Below, in pieces: positions 52,198-64,000 of a stretch of DNA of 64,000 bases (position 1 is its first letter; the number at the start of each line of letters is the position of its first letter). The notes under the pieces were generated by a model. That model saw only the letters and a program-made list of their open reading frames with translations, was not told the DNA's origin and ran no database searches. The position numbers were made by a program, and so were the translations under genes. The DNA lies in NCBI GenBank assembly GCA_027704905.1, contig CM051001.1, forward strand, positions 25,432,237 through 25,496,236, in the 5' to 3' direction. The DNA is from Muraenolepis orangiensis. Lineage: Eukaryota; Chordata; Actinopteri; Gadiformes; Muraenolepididae.

Positions 52198-54148
52198 TAA
52201 CACATGCTTTACCTTCCAGAACGTTTTTAGTCACATTAAAGTACATTAAAGAGTCAATAGAATATAGTTATGGCTCCAACATTGATGTGCACGGTATGTG
52301 GAGCCTCCGGATCTGTGGTGGGGGCGTTGACCTTGTAGATTGACATGTGCTTCATAAGCATGTGATTATCCTCCGCCAGGTATGCTGGACCGTCATGGGT
52401 ATAATGGTGAGTGATGGTGCTGAGCCTTTAAGCTACATGATCAATTATACGCAAGCTATTATGCCAGGGCAAATCATGTAGGCCTTCTGCGTAATTACAT
52501 CACATTAAATCAGGTGGACTTACATCAACCAAATATAAGTATCCCTTTTATTTTGATTAAATGTTGGCTTGTCTGTTCTTTGTCCAAATAGAGAGTTGAG
52601 ATGGTTTAGATGGTGGACCAAAACTAAATGACTCATTAGGAATGGCATATGGCGGGAAAGTACATTAAAAGTATGATGAAATGACATTTAACTCTGTTGT
52701 ACTTGTGCCTGCCTGACTGGCTGACCACCACTCCTGTGTGCTATCGCTACACAATTCATTGATCTCAAAGTGATGCAACCAAATACCACTGCTGCTCTTT
52801 CAACTGACAGGTTCTTCTCTGTGCAGGGCCTTTAAATACCATCGCCTTCTCCCATCCCCACAGACGTCCGTCTGATACCTTGTGTTGATTCAAAAGGGCT
52901 TATGGCTGCTTTTCTTGTTTTTTTTGCCAACCCTATTATTTGTAAACAGCCTAAACCACTTACTATATTTGTCAAATAAATAAATAAGTATGGCAGCAAA
53001 TATATTGGTATAGTGATAGCATGTGAAGCTGGTGCTCAGTTCATTGTTACGATAACGAGTCTGTGAGCGCTTTGCCTCCTGGAGACTTTTCTGTAATGGA
53101 AAATATGTTTTCTCATTTCTGGAAGGAAGGAAGGAAGCTCAAATGTTCTGGCGTAAATAACATGTTCCACCATGTAAACGTGGACAAAGAAGTGTGTTGT
53201 TAACGTAGAGGGATATCAGTAAAAGCAGAGGGCGACCCCTCTATCAAAAAAATAAATACATTAAAAAATTGCTCTGATGATCTGATTGCTTTGATGAGAT
53301 GTATTTTTCTGACACCATGTACAAATGGAACAAATGCAATAATGACATGACACAATCAATTACATAAGAGCATGTAAGCAGGTTGAATCTTTTCAACGGT
53401 TTTGTTTTCCACCGCGTGTCAATCGTAATTTTATTACAGCTGTGGGCTGTTAAACAGGCTTAGCTGAGTCATAAGACAGCCTGTCATGCTTTCATTTTCA
53501 CGGGGCTGAAAGCTTGTTGCGTCAACAAGACAAATTAAAAGCCCTCTAACCAGCTACATTTTGACGGATCTTGATTCACTTGTTCTTGTTGTTTTGAGAT
53601 ATTTTGAATAGATATCTCAATCCTTCCTTCCTGCCTTCGTTGTAACTGTCAAATCCAAAGAAAAACAGATTTCCCTACCTTCTTTCCGAGTAACATTTAC
53701 ATGTGTTACATTTCCAGTACATGTATTTACCAGTATGTTATGTTGTCCAAAGTATGACCAAAAACATCACTTCAACTCACAATTGCACTGTGCTCACCTC
53801 TTCTCCTCACTTCAACTCACACTTCTCTGCGTCCCCGTACAGCCTCTGGTCTTGGGATTGTATAGCAATGAGTGTGTGTATAGGAAGTATTGGAAACAGG
53901 TGACAACCCTAATTACTACAGGTGAGACCACTTAATAGACTGGCAGTTAACTGTTCTCAATATGACTCAACTAACTATACTTAACAAATACAGATCATTT
54001 TTTCTGTCTGGTGATTTTCTATTCAGATATAAAATGCAGGTATATAAATGTTCTTTAAAATCGTATCTGCAAATAGTAGCCTACAAGATATATAAGTTAC
54101 AGCCCTGTGTTAATTATCCTCTTCTACCAAGTAGCTTATTTTATAAGT
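52198..54148. other. No feature recognised
   Basis: Unique-looking sequence; a short GGAA run at 53111-53127 only. Confidence 0.4.
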
Positions 54149-54698
54149 GGAGTTAAAAGTGACATGAGGAATAAAATAAAAATAATAACTTTCTCGTGCG
54201 CACGCAAAGGTTTCTTGTTCCCACGAGATAGTAACTTGTGCGCACCAGTTAGTATGTTGTGCGCACAATTTTGTATCTCGTGCGCACTAGTTAGTTAACT
54301 AGTTCGTTTCTCGTGGGAACGAGACAGGGAACTATCCCCTGCACACTGGAGGATCTGGCCCGCACAGTAGACCATCCTACGGAGCCCCTAAGTGCACTTC
54401 AAGCTATGTTTCTATGTGGAATAGAACTCAATCAATTCCTGTACTGTCTTTCCACATAGAAACCTATGGCCAGATCATCCTGTGTGCACCGATAACTTTC
54501 TCGTTAACCAACTAGTGCGCACAAGATACAAAATCATGCGCATGACATACTAACTAGTGCGCACAAGTTACTATCTCATGAGAACGAGTAACCTTTTGTG
54601 CGCGCACAGGATAGTTTCTCGTTCCCACGGCTTAGTATGTCGTGCGCACAAGAAAGACATTTTTTTTAAATCTTTTCCTCATGTCACTTTAGGGCTCC
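54149..54698. mobile_element. Foldback MITE with repeated GTGCGCAC palindromes
   Basis: The ends GGAGTTAAAAGTGACATGAG and, inverted, GGAGCCCTAAAGTGACATG pair. The arms continue to pair inward for about 200 bp each, with indels, to an inner pair GTTTCTATGTGG / CCACATAGAAAC around a central loop near 54425-54450. At least eight (T)GCGCAC palindromes alternate with CTCGTGGGAACGAG-type palindromes. There is no open frame. The target duplication was not resolved. Confidence 0.85.
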
Positions 54699-55729
54699 GA
54701 ATTATTGAGCCCTCATAAAGGCAACTTCCTTTTCAAGCTTTTAAGATGAAGATGATCCATGCACTACCTTATACAGCTTTTTCACAGCACTTCAGCATTC
54801 ACTTCAGCATTCACCCACAGGTACACGCATAGAAACATAGTGTTATGCCAGAGCCAGTTCCTTGTAACCAGTTAGGGGTGTGGTGTGTTTTCCTCGCTCA
54901 ACAACACATTAACACTCACACCAGTGTGTGCAGAGGACCGACTCTTCACAGGGTTCCAGTTGTGAAGCTGCTCTTCCTTGGGAGCGCTCTTTAACTAATT
55001 GTTTTAACATAGTCACGCAACAGGTATTTCAGTTTAATCAGTATCTCCTCTGTGGCAATGCGGTCACCAGCAGTAAACAAGCAATTTCCAGATCTGTAGA
55101 ACGGAGCCAAGAGAAATAAAGCCCAGGGTCAGAAAGCAGAGCAAAGCAGAGCGTCAGATGAATAAAACCAGTGAACACTTGATCCTCTGTGACTGGACAG
55201 TCAATGGCGGAACTGTTGTCAACAGTGGAAAACGGGTATACTGGTGCTTTTAGTGCTCATTACAGTCTGACAAGATGCAGAGGGGATGTGGTAACTATGC
55301 TGAGCAGATCTGTCAGCGATGGAAACATATCTGCTTGTCAAACAGGGGAGTCACAAAGCCCATTCTGTCAATTTGATGTTTGCTTACAATTTGAGTATTG
55401 TAACAATGATGGCAGGGGCAAAAGTGTCCGTGGCAAAAAAAGGGAATTAAAAAAAAAATAGGAGATTAAGGATTGTACCTTTTTTTGTAATTTACTATTA
55501 CTATTACTATTTAGCTAATTATTTTACCCAAAGTGACTTACAGTGAATTCTTATACATGGCATTAAGAAGGGAGTAGGGGGTAGTCATTCCCCTCAAAAG
55601 TGCCAAGAATAAATTATAAACACATTTTACCTTTCAATTCACTTAAAACAATCCAATCCAATCCAACAGCCCATTCAAAACCAAAACAAGCCTTCACATC
55701 CAATGTGTTTAATCCAAGGCCCTTTTGTC
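54699..55729. other. No feature recognised
   Basis: Small direct duplication ACTTCAGCATTC (54790-54815) and AATCC repeats (about 55650-55667). No gene was recognised. Confidence 0.4.
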
Positions 55730-56030
55730 ATTTTGTCATTAACAGTTACTGCACTGTTCTGCAATGTACTGCACTGAATTTATAATGCTGCTGCACTACT
55801 GGCACTTTAAATGGTTTTAAATGCTTTTTGCATAATATAACACATGTACATACCATCAATGAATCACTTTATTGTTCTTTTTATGTTCTTTTTTATATTT
55901 GATTGTGTATAGTATTCTTATAGTATTGTGTTCTAGAATTTCATACTGCAGGAGGGAATGGGGAGTAAGCATTATATTGTACTTGTTGCAAATGGCCAAT
56001 AACATTTTTAAATCTTGAATCTTGAATCTT
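55730..56030 (+). repeat. Retroelement 3' UTR with (TTGAATC)n tail
   Basis: TACTGCACT...GCACTTTA-rich sequence like the 3' UTRs of the LINEs in this window, ending AATAACATTTTTAAATC and then TTGAATC units (about 56007-56030). No coding part was recognised. Confidence 0.5.
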
Positions 56031-56435
56031 TAAGATACTGCGGCCCATACACCGACATGATCATAAACCTCAGAAACACAAATCTACTCGGGCAGTTGTG
56101 AAGCTGTGCTGGACAAATAAGAACATAACCAGTGGCAACACTTGAAGAAGAGCGATTGGTGAAGGGTCAACGAAAAATCACATAGACTTTTGAGGAAGCA
56201 AGTGCTGCGCTTTCATCCAAGGAAACACATGCCGTCAATGTAACAACAACCCTAATAAGTACAAAACTGAAAGGTATTGCCTCAAATTAGCAGCAATGAG
56301 CTGGTCATTCGGCTGGTAAAAGTACTAAAGTCTCAAGAGGTTGTACTTTACCCCACCGTTAATTTCTCTAGAGTAAGAAGACGAAGACACTCTTTCAAAC
56401 TCAACATTTTATAATAAAATACATTTGGAAATGTT

Positions 56436-57052
56436 TTATGTTTCTGCATGGCAGATGGAGCATTCAACAGCATCCACTGTTAAGTAGTGGGCCAGAAGGT
56501 TTGACACATCTGTACAAGACTTCCACGCAATGTTGAAAAGACGTGTCATCCATGACAGCCCCTCAACACCCAGAGCCTTTAGCATTTCTGGACGGATCTC
56601 ATCAACAAATCTCCGCATTGGCAATCTCCATTTTTGACTACTGCAGACTATCGCAGATTTTTGACTACCGCAGTGACTTCCTCCAGGGAGATTGATGTTT
56701 GCCGTCCTTCATCCTCCAGCTCTGTCTCTACCATTGAGGGTGTAGTTGGCTTAAGAAGTTCCTCAAAGTGTTCTTTCCACCGCCCGATCACCTCCTCAGT
56801 TGAGTTCAGCAATGTCCCACCCTTACTGTACACAGCTTGGATGGATCCACGCTTCCCCCTCCTGAGGCGGCGGATTGTTACAGCCGAGGCTGCCGTCCTC
56901 TTGGCCTCTCGCCCCGCCTCCCCAACCGCTGTCGATCCCAAGTCTACCAAGTCTACCAACCGAATGTCATCAATTGCCTGTTTACATTGGTGCTTGAGAT
57001 TCATCTTAATGCTCCAATTAAAAGTCTTCAAATCATCATCATCATCAATCAT
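56436..57052 (-). pseudogene. LINE reverse-transcriptase linker/N-terminal fragment
   Basis: On the minus strand, 57052-56648 reads GEAGREAKRTAASAVTIRRL, then STEEVIGRWKEHFEELLKPT and ISLEEVTAVVKNLR. This is the segment between endonuclease and reverse transcriptase in a fish LINE. After a small duplication (the TTTTTGACTACYGCAG unit appears twice, 56632-56680) the next frame reads VDEIRPEMLKALGVEGLSWM and LFNIAWKSCT, the beginning of the RT domain. Everything after about 56480 is missing. It is a different LINE family from the L2-type copies. Confidence 0.8.
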
Positions 57053-57218
57053 GAGATTGCCAATGCCATTTAAAATGCTTGATTGTATTAAAACTGCCGG
57101 TTAACCATGTTAACATTGTCATGTAGGTATCTGACTGTGTTTGAGACTGCTTGGAATGTAGCCACCCTTCTGTGGTCTGTGCCTGCCAGCTGCTCCAAAA
57201 CTAAAATTGGGTTAAGCT

Positions 57219-57480
57219 GTGTTGTGTATTAACACAATATAGTGTTCATAACTAGGTTTAAGTAGAACAGGAATCAACACGGCAGACTCGCGAAAGCACT
57301 AGTTTCTTTATTTTCACAACCTAACACTGGCTATCCATTTTTAGAGAGGTCCGCTAGAGGCATGTCCTTCACATTTATACTCGCAAGCAAGCAATCATTA
57401 CTTAGTATACATTTAAATCAGCAAATCGGAATGTTTTCCTGTGTTGAAAATACCACAGCTCCTCTCCTGTAAATCCAGAC
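57219..57480 (-). repeat. Probable 3' LTR of the minus-strand gypsy element
   Basis: It follows the pol end after a short gap. On the minus strand it has AAATAAAGAAAC and ends ...GTTAATACACAACA. No second LTR is present for comparison, so the boundaries are approximate. Confidence 0.45.
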
Positions 57481-57559
57481 TTGTATATATATAATTTTTT
57501 TTCAAAAATCATACCTCACTTATTACAATTCAGGTTTTTTTAATATTTATTTACAATCA

Positions 57560-58205
57560 GACAACTCAGTCACAAGTTTAGTCTTTCAGGAGGACGTCTG
57601 TTCCTCACTGGACGAGTGTTCACTTCCACAACCTGCGGTGGTGGTGTTCTTGGTTGTTTCTTCACAATATGGGGCACAGACTCTTGTTACAACTCATTGT
57701 CTGCACTCATCAAAATCACAACATGTTTCTGCACAAGTAGTGTTCCCCCTCCCTTTGTCAACTGAGTTTGATTTCCATTTACCAATTTTCCAAGTTACTG
57801 GACACAACACTTCTCGTATAATTCCATTTATCCATTTGTAACACCTGTTGGCCAACAGTGAGACCTGACACGAGGAAGGTTTTGTTCTGTTTCATTTTGC
57901 ATTCTTAATGCAAAATATTAAGATTTTGCACTAATATTTCAGCTAAACGATTACTTGCAGGATGGTATGCAGGTGATTTGATGTGTTTCACTGCTTTTTT
58001 GGTAAGAAAGGACTCAAATTCATGTGATGATGTGATGATGTGAACTGAGGTCCATTATCTGTTACTACTTATTTTGGTAAACCATAAGCAGCAATCAAGA
58101 GGTAGTATGCATGTGGATGATCTCTGGCCAGCTAGCATCAGTACCAAGAACATCTGCTTGTTGTCATCAGTACAATCAAGGTGTATTCTCTCCCAGGGAC
58201 TCAGC
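57560..58205 (-). pseudogene. Integrase core and C-terminus
   Basis: The minus-strand reading WERIHLDCTDDNKQMFLVL holds the first catalytic Asp. VTDNGPQFTS holds the second. A degenerate HLHTILQVIV stretch in another frame lies where the third acidic residue would be. The terminal RNRRPPERLNL is a typical gypsy pol ending, followed by a stop. There are several in-frame stops and a CATCAT microduplication near 58030. Confidence 0.75.
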
Positions 58206-58208
58206 CCA

Positions 58209-58394
58209 TTAACTCTTGTTAGTAGGTGAAATTACTCCCTCTGCATCCAATTTTGCTACTTTTCTGCTTCTTTCTGTGCATAGGGTATGTCTTGGCTTAC
58301 AGAACTTTGGCACAGCGTCTGCAGCAACATGTAGCTTGGCTTCAATGCCCTTTAGCTTCCCTAGCTCAATTGCAACGTTAGCACGGCTTTCCAC
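58209..58394 (-). pseudogene. Start of gypsy reverse transcriptase
   Basis: ANVAIELGKLKGIEAKLHV, then VPKFCKPRHT and LDAEGVISPTNKS, match the entry segment of Ty3/gypsy reverse transcriptases. The catalytic part is deleted at the junction at about 58206. Confidence 0.75.
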
Positions 58395-58444
58395 TACCTT
58401 TGGTTACTTCAAATGCAAGCCCCATTTTGACTGCATGCGGCATA

Positions 58445-58702
58445 TTATAATATTAAGTCTTTAGTGTGAGCTGTGTTGAGCAACTGATCTCTCAGCTCAA
58501 CGCTCTTAACTCCACACACAAACCTATCACGCTGTGCATCATCCAAAAACGTCCCAAACTTGCATGTAGCGGCAAACTTTCTCAAACTTGCAATGTACTC
58601 ACTTATCGACTCATTTTCCAGTTGATTTCTTCTGTGAAACTTGCATCTTTCGGTGATAAAGTTGGTTTTAGGAACATAATGCTTTTGTAAAAGTTGCACC
58701 AA
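58445..58702 (-). pseudogene. gypsy gag fragment
   Basis: HYVPKTNFITERCKFHRRNQ with ESISEYIASLRKFAATCKFG and RDRFVCGVKSVELRDQLL form a recognisable retrotransposon gag (capsid) block. It ends at a stop at 58445 and lacks the zinc-knuckle region. Confidence 0.8.
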
Positions 58703-60520
58703 CTACTTGTATAGTATTTCAATGAATGTATTGTCTTTTTTAAGATGAGTTTTTACTTACTATTATACCCTATATTGTTTCTCTGTGGTTGTTTCATTTG
58801 GAACACATTGAGTTGTGTGGAATAGAATGTCCCACGTTAATGGATTTGCTTTGGCTTGTCTGGTTTCCTTTATGTAGACAGTCAATTTATGGCTTTGCAC
58901 TGCAAAGAAAATAGGAAAAACATATACAAGGATGCAATTGAGAAGTTTTGTCAAGCGGCATGCACTGAGAGGCTCTATGACTCACTGTAATATATACTAA
59001 AAGCCTTACAGTGAATGAATGCTATCAAACTCAAATTAAGAAACATCTTTGCACCACTACCCCAAAACAATTTTTTTTTATATAAAATAAATGACTGAAT
59101 TGAATTGTATTATTTTGGGATATTTGCAGCCAAGGCTTTTCTCCAAGACACTGGCATACTTTGAAGGTGTCTTACTTGGTAATCACCCATGCAGTTCTGA
59201 GATGATCTGCTTTTGACCTCCTGTGCAGGCCCTTTCATAAGCAGAAAACATGTAAAAGTGTTATTTGCTTCCACACTGAAGGATTCACTGTTCTTGCTCA
59301 AAGGATGCCCTGTGTCCTGGTGTTTACTGCTCTGAGCTCTACGGAGGCCAGAGCCCCCCCTTCTGTTGGATAACTAGCCGGTCTGTCTGCGTCGTCCACA
59401 CCTTCTAGAGCCCAAAATGTGTTTATTGAGATGGATGGATGGTGGTCATCATTCATAGTACAGACCAGGTATACCATCGGATGAAGAAGTATTTTAATAA
59501 TTAATTATTGGTTGCTTGCTGTTCTTGAGCATACACATGTGCATATAGGAAGGGATAGGCATTAGAACAAAGTGCACAAGTGTAATTTGTATTGGGAGAC
59601 AAAATCAATAAAATATATCATGTATATATTTTGCATCTGGCTACCACAGTGTTGCCGTTGGGGCAATAATACAGTAACAGACAATTATGTTAATTGAGAT
59701 TTTGGTAAGTGGAAAACAGATTTTTTTGAAAATTTCTGATTCGGGGAAAATTGTAATGCCACTTCCGGATTCTGGATGACTCTGGTTGTGGGGCGCTCGG
59801 TAAGTTCAGCCTCTTTGATTACTTTTGTTGGGATAATAAATAATAAAAATAAATAAACAGTGCAAGGTGTCACGGTTAGCTTGAATGTTATTGGAACTCT
59901 CATCCAACTCTCGTCTGTCTATGACAAGCAAACTTTAATTTTGTAAGCACAAACAGTGTTGGGTTAATGGTTGTATTGTAGTTGGAATGGATTAAGTAAA
60001 TTCATTAATGGATGGAAAAATGTCAAGGTATCACAGGACCACCATTAATAATGGGTCTGCTACCTCTGTGTACCAGTCGATTGTTAGTAGACTAAGCTCA
60101 TCCCTGGTTCATAGAAAGAGCAGACCCATGGTCAGTGTTATGAGTGACAACCTGCGTTGGTCTTACTCAGACCAAAAAGGATTCTGGTTCCTTACAGGTT
60201 AGAACAATATTTAACTATGGAGTCATCACTTCCTACCATTTCTCAATACTTTTAATGGAACCTTTTCAGGTGTTTTTGTGCATGTCTGTGAATGTCATGG
60301 TGTGCTTAGTGAGTGGAAAAGTAAGAATGCACTCTCCACCTCGATTCACACGGCATCAGCAAATATTCCCCCCTGTCTGTCTGAACCCCCCCCCCCCTCG
60401 ACAACCACCACCACCTCGCTAGCTGACGTTAGCAACACCTACTGAGCTGCAATCTAAGCAACAGATTATTTCCCAGTCAGCGGCTTGTCATTCTCCATGT
60501 TTGTCATGTGGACTGTGTGT
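58703..60520. other. No feature recognised
   Basis: Sequence right of the gypsy wreck; it may include decayed 5' parts of it. A poly-C run lies at about 60387-60398. No gene was supported. Confidence 0.4.
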
Positions 60521-60895
<375 letters not shown>

Positions 60896-61130
60896 GGCCT
60901 GCTAGGCTGGAGGTTGGTCTGACCTCTGTGGAGAGTCTGGGTGGACACCTCCATGTGGGATGTCACCAAGGATCAGATCTGAAATCACTTCTCACCATGC
61001 ACTTGCTGTTGTAAATTACATACTATATTAAACATAATGAAACAAATAAAATTAATTTCAAATAATTTAATTAATAATTGTAATATTAAAAGTGCTGTCC
61101 TATCATTTTAAGTGTGCCATTTATTATTAC

Positions 61131-61173
61131 ACACACACACGCACATGCAGACACACATGCACACACACACATT

Positions 61174-61228
<55 letters not shown>
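61131..61228. repeat. (CA)n microsatellite
   Basis: Imperfect CA on the left, with GCA and AAA interruptions, and a pure core at 61180-61228. Confidence 0.97.
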
Positions 61229-61229
<1 letters not shown>

Positions 61230-61924
61230 GGGATAGCTAAATGTTCCCTGCAGAGGTTTTAGGGACAGATGCCAACAACAGCTGATTCAGAAATCATGAA
61301 GCTCAACATTGCCCTTACAGAGTAATGACTGTCTACAGAGTTAGGGCCTTACAGAGTAAGTAAGTGGATTCACAAATCAGCTGACGACTTCGGGTTTCTA
61401 GAGGCATTGGATTTTATGGGTCATATTTCACACAACGCACACTTTGTCAGAAGTTGTTTACAGGTAGCTATAGAGAGAGACCCGAGTAAAGAGGGATTCT
61501 CTCTTTACGCGGCTCCATTTATCGAGAAAATCCAACGGTCGCCACGATGTGTGATTCCTAATATCCACGCCAGCCGTTGTGTCAGCGCCACGTCAGTGCC
61601 AAACAGTACAATACAAGACCTGACCAAATTATCCTTACACATCAGCATAGATGTACTGGGCCTTGAATGAATAAGTATATATAAATATGTGTCATTGTGG
61701 GAATGAGCGGGACGATGATGAAGTTGGCATGTTTGGTTTGATGTTATAACTGTTATTTTCACGCCATCATAGTTGAGGTTAAGTGATCAGGGATCGGGGG
61801 GGGTGCGCAAAAATGCCAGCACGTTGAAATCGGATTATCGACTCTATGTACGAATATGACTTTGTGCTTTCTCTCGCTGTTATGATAAAAATACGCCGTT
61901 CTGACCCTGACATGTGCTCGGACA
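61229..61924. other. No feature recognised
   Basis: Somewhat more CpG than neighbouring DNA (around 61500-61600) but no supported gene. Confidence 0.35.
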
Positions 61925-62040
61925 AATGATCTGGGAAAGTCAGAACGTTCAAGAAAACAGATCCAAAGAGCCCCAGAGGAAGAGGAGGCGGCGGCCGCCT
62001 GCCCTGGAAGCCTGAGGCGCTCTTCTCCATCTCTTGGAGA
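61925..62040 (+). other. Weak candidate exon ending in a consensus splice donor
   Basis: GC-rich for this window and ends TTGGAGAG|GTAAGAG, a strong donor match. One frame is open throughout (KSERSRKQIQRAPEEEEAAA and LRRSSPSLGE). No protein family was recognised and the left end is not defined. Could be a 5' exon of an unseen gene, or chance. Confidence 0.2.
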
Positions 62041-62128
62041 GGTAAGAGCGTACGGCCTGAGACAGCAATGCTTCATCTTACTGCGTATTGTTTTTTCCAT
62101 TATTATGACGCTGGGGCCAACAGTGTGG

Positions 62129-62171
62129 TGGGTGTGTGGGTGGGTGTGTGTGTGTGGGTGTGTGTGTGTGT
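62129..62171. repeat. (GT/GGT)n run
   Basis: GT and GGGT repeats. Confidence 0.9.
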
Positions 62172-62296
62172 GGGGTCTCTGCGCACCGAGGACAAATATG
62201 ATTTTTCAAATCTCCAGGGTCAGAAGGAAAAGAAAAACCCAGAGGTGCAGTCTGTGGCTGAGGAATATCACCACAGAGCTTCACATCACCATCCCT

Positions 62297-62352
62297 CCTC
62301 CTCCTCCTCCTCCTCCTCCTCTTCCCTTCCTTCCCTGTGCCCCCCCCCCCCC
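62297..62352. repeat. (CCT)n and poly-C tract
   Basis: About eight to nine CCT units, then TTCC repeats, then 12 C. Confidence 0.92.
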
Positions 62353-62384
62353 ACCTCCTGAACAGCAGTCCAAACAGGACTCAG

Positions 62385-62540
62385 CTAGCTGGAGATAAAT
62401 GAGGATTAATTGTCTTCCTCAGGTACTGCACCGGCAGGAGCATCTGCTATCAGCCCTGCTCATTTAAATGGCCTCTGAAGCGGCTCCATATGCTAGGTGA
62501 AATCTGCTCTCATTAGCTTTAGCATGCTACCGTGCTCCCT
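62385..62540. promoter_or_regulatory. Candidate conserved non-coding block
   Basis: Mixed, non-repetitive sequence with homeodomain-like TAAT cores (GAGGATTAATTG; CTCATTAGC) and CATTTAAATGG. The texture is that of vertebrate enhancers, but conservation cannot be judged from one sequence. Confidence 0.2.
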
Positions 62541-62619
62541 TCCCTCTGGACCTCAGCCGTAGTGAGAGAGAACTGGGCTGGGGCCACGCCAATAAATCCA
62601 TATAAAGCCATCCATAAAG

Positions 62620-62639
62620 CCCCCCCCCCCCCCCCCCCC
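62620..62639. repeat. Poly-C tract (20)
   Basis: The longest homopolymer G/C run in the window. Confidence 0.95.
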
Positions 62640-63822
62640 ACGAGGCCACTGGAGGATGTTGGGCGTTGCTAAACTCAGATTTATTAAAAAGGAAAATTGA
62701 TGTAACTACAAGATGGATGTGGTTGGTGGGCGTGAGGGTGTTTGCTGATGGGGTGTTCTGCGTGTATCTGCGAGTGTTGATAACCCCTGGTGAGGGTTGT
62801 TGTTTTTTCACGATCTTTGCACTTACCGCTTGACAAGACCCGTTGACAAGACAAGAGGTTTGGTTTCCAAATTGTTTTAATAGCGAGAAAAGTAGAACTC
62901 ACCCCCGCCCCTTAAACTGAACACAACAGAAACTGCCACGTTTCTGCCTGTTTCGGAGGGTTGCATGTGAATTCCTATCCTCATTTAGAGATAAGAATTT
63001 TCCCCGAGCTGAAGCCAAGACTAATTTGGCTCGTTCAGGTGAAAATACGCAATCCCAGTTCATCTGCGTATGTATTATGCCATAATGTGTTAATAGGATT
63101 TTATGGAAATTGATGTGATAATACTGATACCATTTACTTATCCAAGACAATATTTAAAGTCAGTGATGCTCTGAGATGGGCTGCCCCTTTGCATACAGAT
63201 CAGAGCTCTCTCCCTGTGGATCTTCACACAGTGGCTTTAAAAAGCAAATATACATGATCCATATAGATATCAATTCCCCCTCTGGTTGTATCATATACCA
63301 GGGAGGATTCATCACCTGCTTTGTATGCCTTCATTGTCAGAAACTGTATATTGCTCCTCACTATGGATATCATTTATTTATATGTGTGCTCCAACAACAG
63401 CAGAGACATATCATTGTTAGTGTAGAAAACACCCTATGGTGTCCAGGTGTTGAACTAAATCAGTACAAAAAAATTGAAGAAATAGAACTCTCTCCCTGAG
63501 ACTACAGGGAGGGTTGGCCCTCTAGGGCCCCCTCTCACTAGAGTTGGTTAAGGGGGCCTCCCCTAATTTCTGTACTGCAGATTTGTCATTATGAGGCCTA
63601 TTCATTTTCAATGACGACAATGTTTTAAATAATATGTTATATGTGTATTTAACATGACAAGATTTGTGTAACAAACATTTGTGAAATTTTGTGAATTTCT
63701 TTCTTGATCTGAGCCACTGTGGTGTTGCAATTCTATACAGCTCCACTGGACTAGTAGCAGTACCCCCTTGAGGGCCCCTATTGCCAGTTACTTGGAGTGT
63801 CCTTGCTCTCGGCACCAAGAGC
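62640..63822. other. No feature recognised
   Basis: Unique-looking sequence. Positions 63501-63800 have GGCCCTCTAGGGCCCC and, inverted, GGGGCCCTC near the far end, which could be a decayed hAT-type MITE, but pairing is too poor to call. Confidence 0.35.
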
Positions 63823-63823
63823 A

Positions 63824-63857
63824 TTATATATATATATATATATATGAAAAATAATAA

Positions 63858-63902
<45 letters not shown>

Positions 63903-63903
63903 T
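63824..63903. repeat. (TA)n and (TAA)n compound repeat
   Basis: TA run, short A/T-rich spacer, TA again, then about 12 TAA units. Confidence 0.95.
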
Positions 63904-64000
63904 CAAAAAATGTATATACTGTAAATATATATAATAACTTTTTGTCATACAAGCTATTTATTAATAAAACTAGACAACATTTGTTAAAATGATTGGGCGA

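Larger units (their letters stand above)
57219..58702 (-). mobile_element. Ty3/gypsy retrotransposon wreck
   Basis: In minus-strand order: gag (58702-58445), start of reverse transcriptase (58394-58209), integrase core (58205-57890), integrase C-terminal tail (to about 57560) and a probable 3' LTR (about 57480-57219) with an AATAAA signal near 57310. Protease, most of RT, RNase H and the integrase N-terminus are deleted. No 5' LTR was found to the right. Confidence 0.75.

Noticed and set aside
62416..62430. 14-mer CCTCAGGTACTGCA shared with 34007-34020
   Set aside because: Exact 14-mers shared somewhere within a 64-kb window are expected by chance, and flanking similarity is weak.
63501..63800. 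Possible hAT-type MITE with GGCCC-rich ends
   Set aside because: The two ends pair only loosely and no target duplication is visible.

Overview
The window looks like non-coding DNA from a teleost fish. The evidence is the mix of fish-type repeats: L2/CR1-group LINE tails, tRNA-headed SINEs with the fish 'GCGCTATATAAA' 3' end, Ty3/gypsy relics, a THAP plus DDE_4 transposon, and a fish-type integrase/HECT transposon. It also holds many very long AC/GT and CT/AG dinucleotide arrays, about 20 of them, several over 100 bp. That density resembles what is known for codfishes (Gadiformes), but the species is an inference I cannot test. I found no complete host gene, no rRNA or functional tRNA, and no CRISPR. 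The stretch is probably intergenic or a very large intron.

Layout. 1-4.4 kb: unique-looking DNA with GT and GT/TA arrays. 4.45-7.1 kb: remains of a THAP-domain/DDE_4 transposon with two inverted copies of its THAP exon. 7.9-10.4 kb: a short repeat copy, then a Ty3/gypsy element with both LTRs but most of pol deleted. 13.8-15.8 kb: an internally deleted LINE carrying a nested copy of the short repeat. 16-35 kb: mostly unique-looking sequence with microsatellites, a retroelement tail and a hAT-like end.

35.2-41.4 kb holds the most interesting object, a two-gene DNA transposon. A degenerate integrase-like (rve/DDE) gene on the + strand converges on a degenerate multi-exon gene on the - strand with a SAM-like N-terminus and a G2E3/HECT-like C-terminus. 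Both lie between inverted terminal regions built from the palindrome GCGAGATCTCGC. A LINE has inserted into the second gene. 41.84-42.78 kb is a 934-bp element with a perfect 17-bp terminal inverted repeat, itself interrupted by a SINE.

44.5-46.5 kb: a solo LTR with a perfect 5-bp target duplication, a second SINE and a retroelement tail. 51.7-52.2 kb: a LINE 3' end. 54.15-54.70 kb: a 550-bp foldback element full of GTGCGCAC palindromes. 55.7-58.7 kb: a retroelement tail, a minus-strand LINE reverse-transcriptase fragment and a minus-strand Ty3/gypsy wreck. 60.5-64 kb: a GT-rich minisatellite, a weak candidate exon ending in a consensus splice donor, a candidate conserved non-coding block and more simple repeats.

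No genes work together here as a host pathway. The only functional pairings are within transposons (integrase with the HECT-like protein; THAP DNA-binding exon with DDE_4 catalytic exon), and every copy carries breaks.
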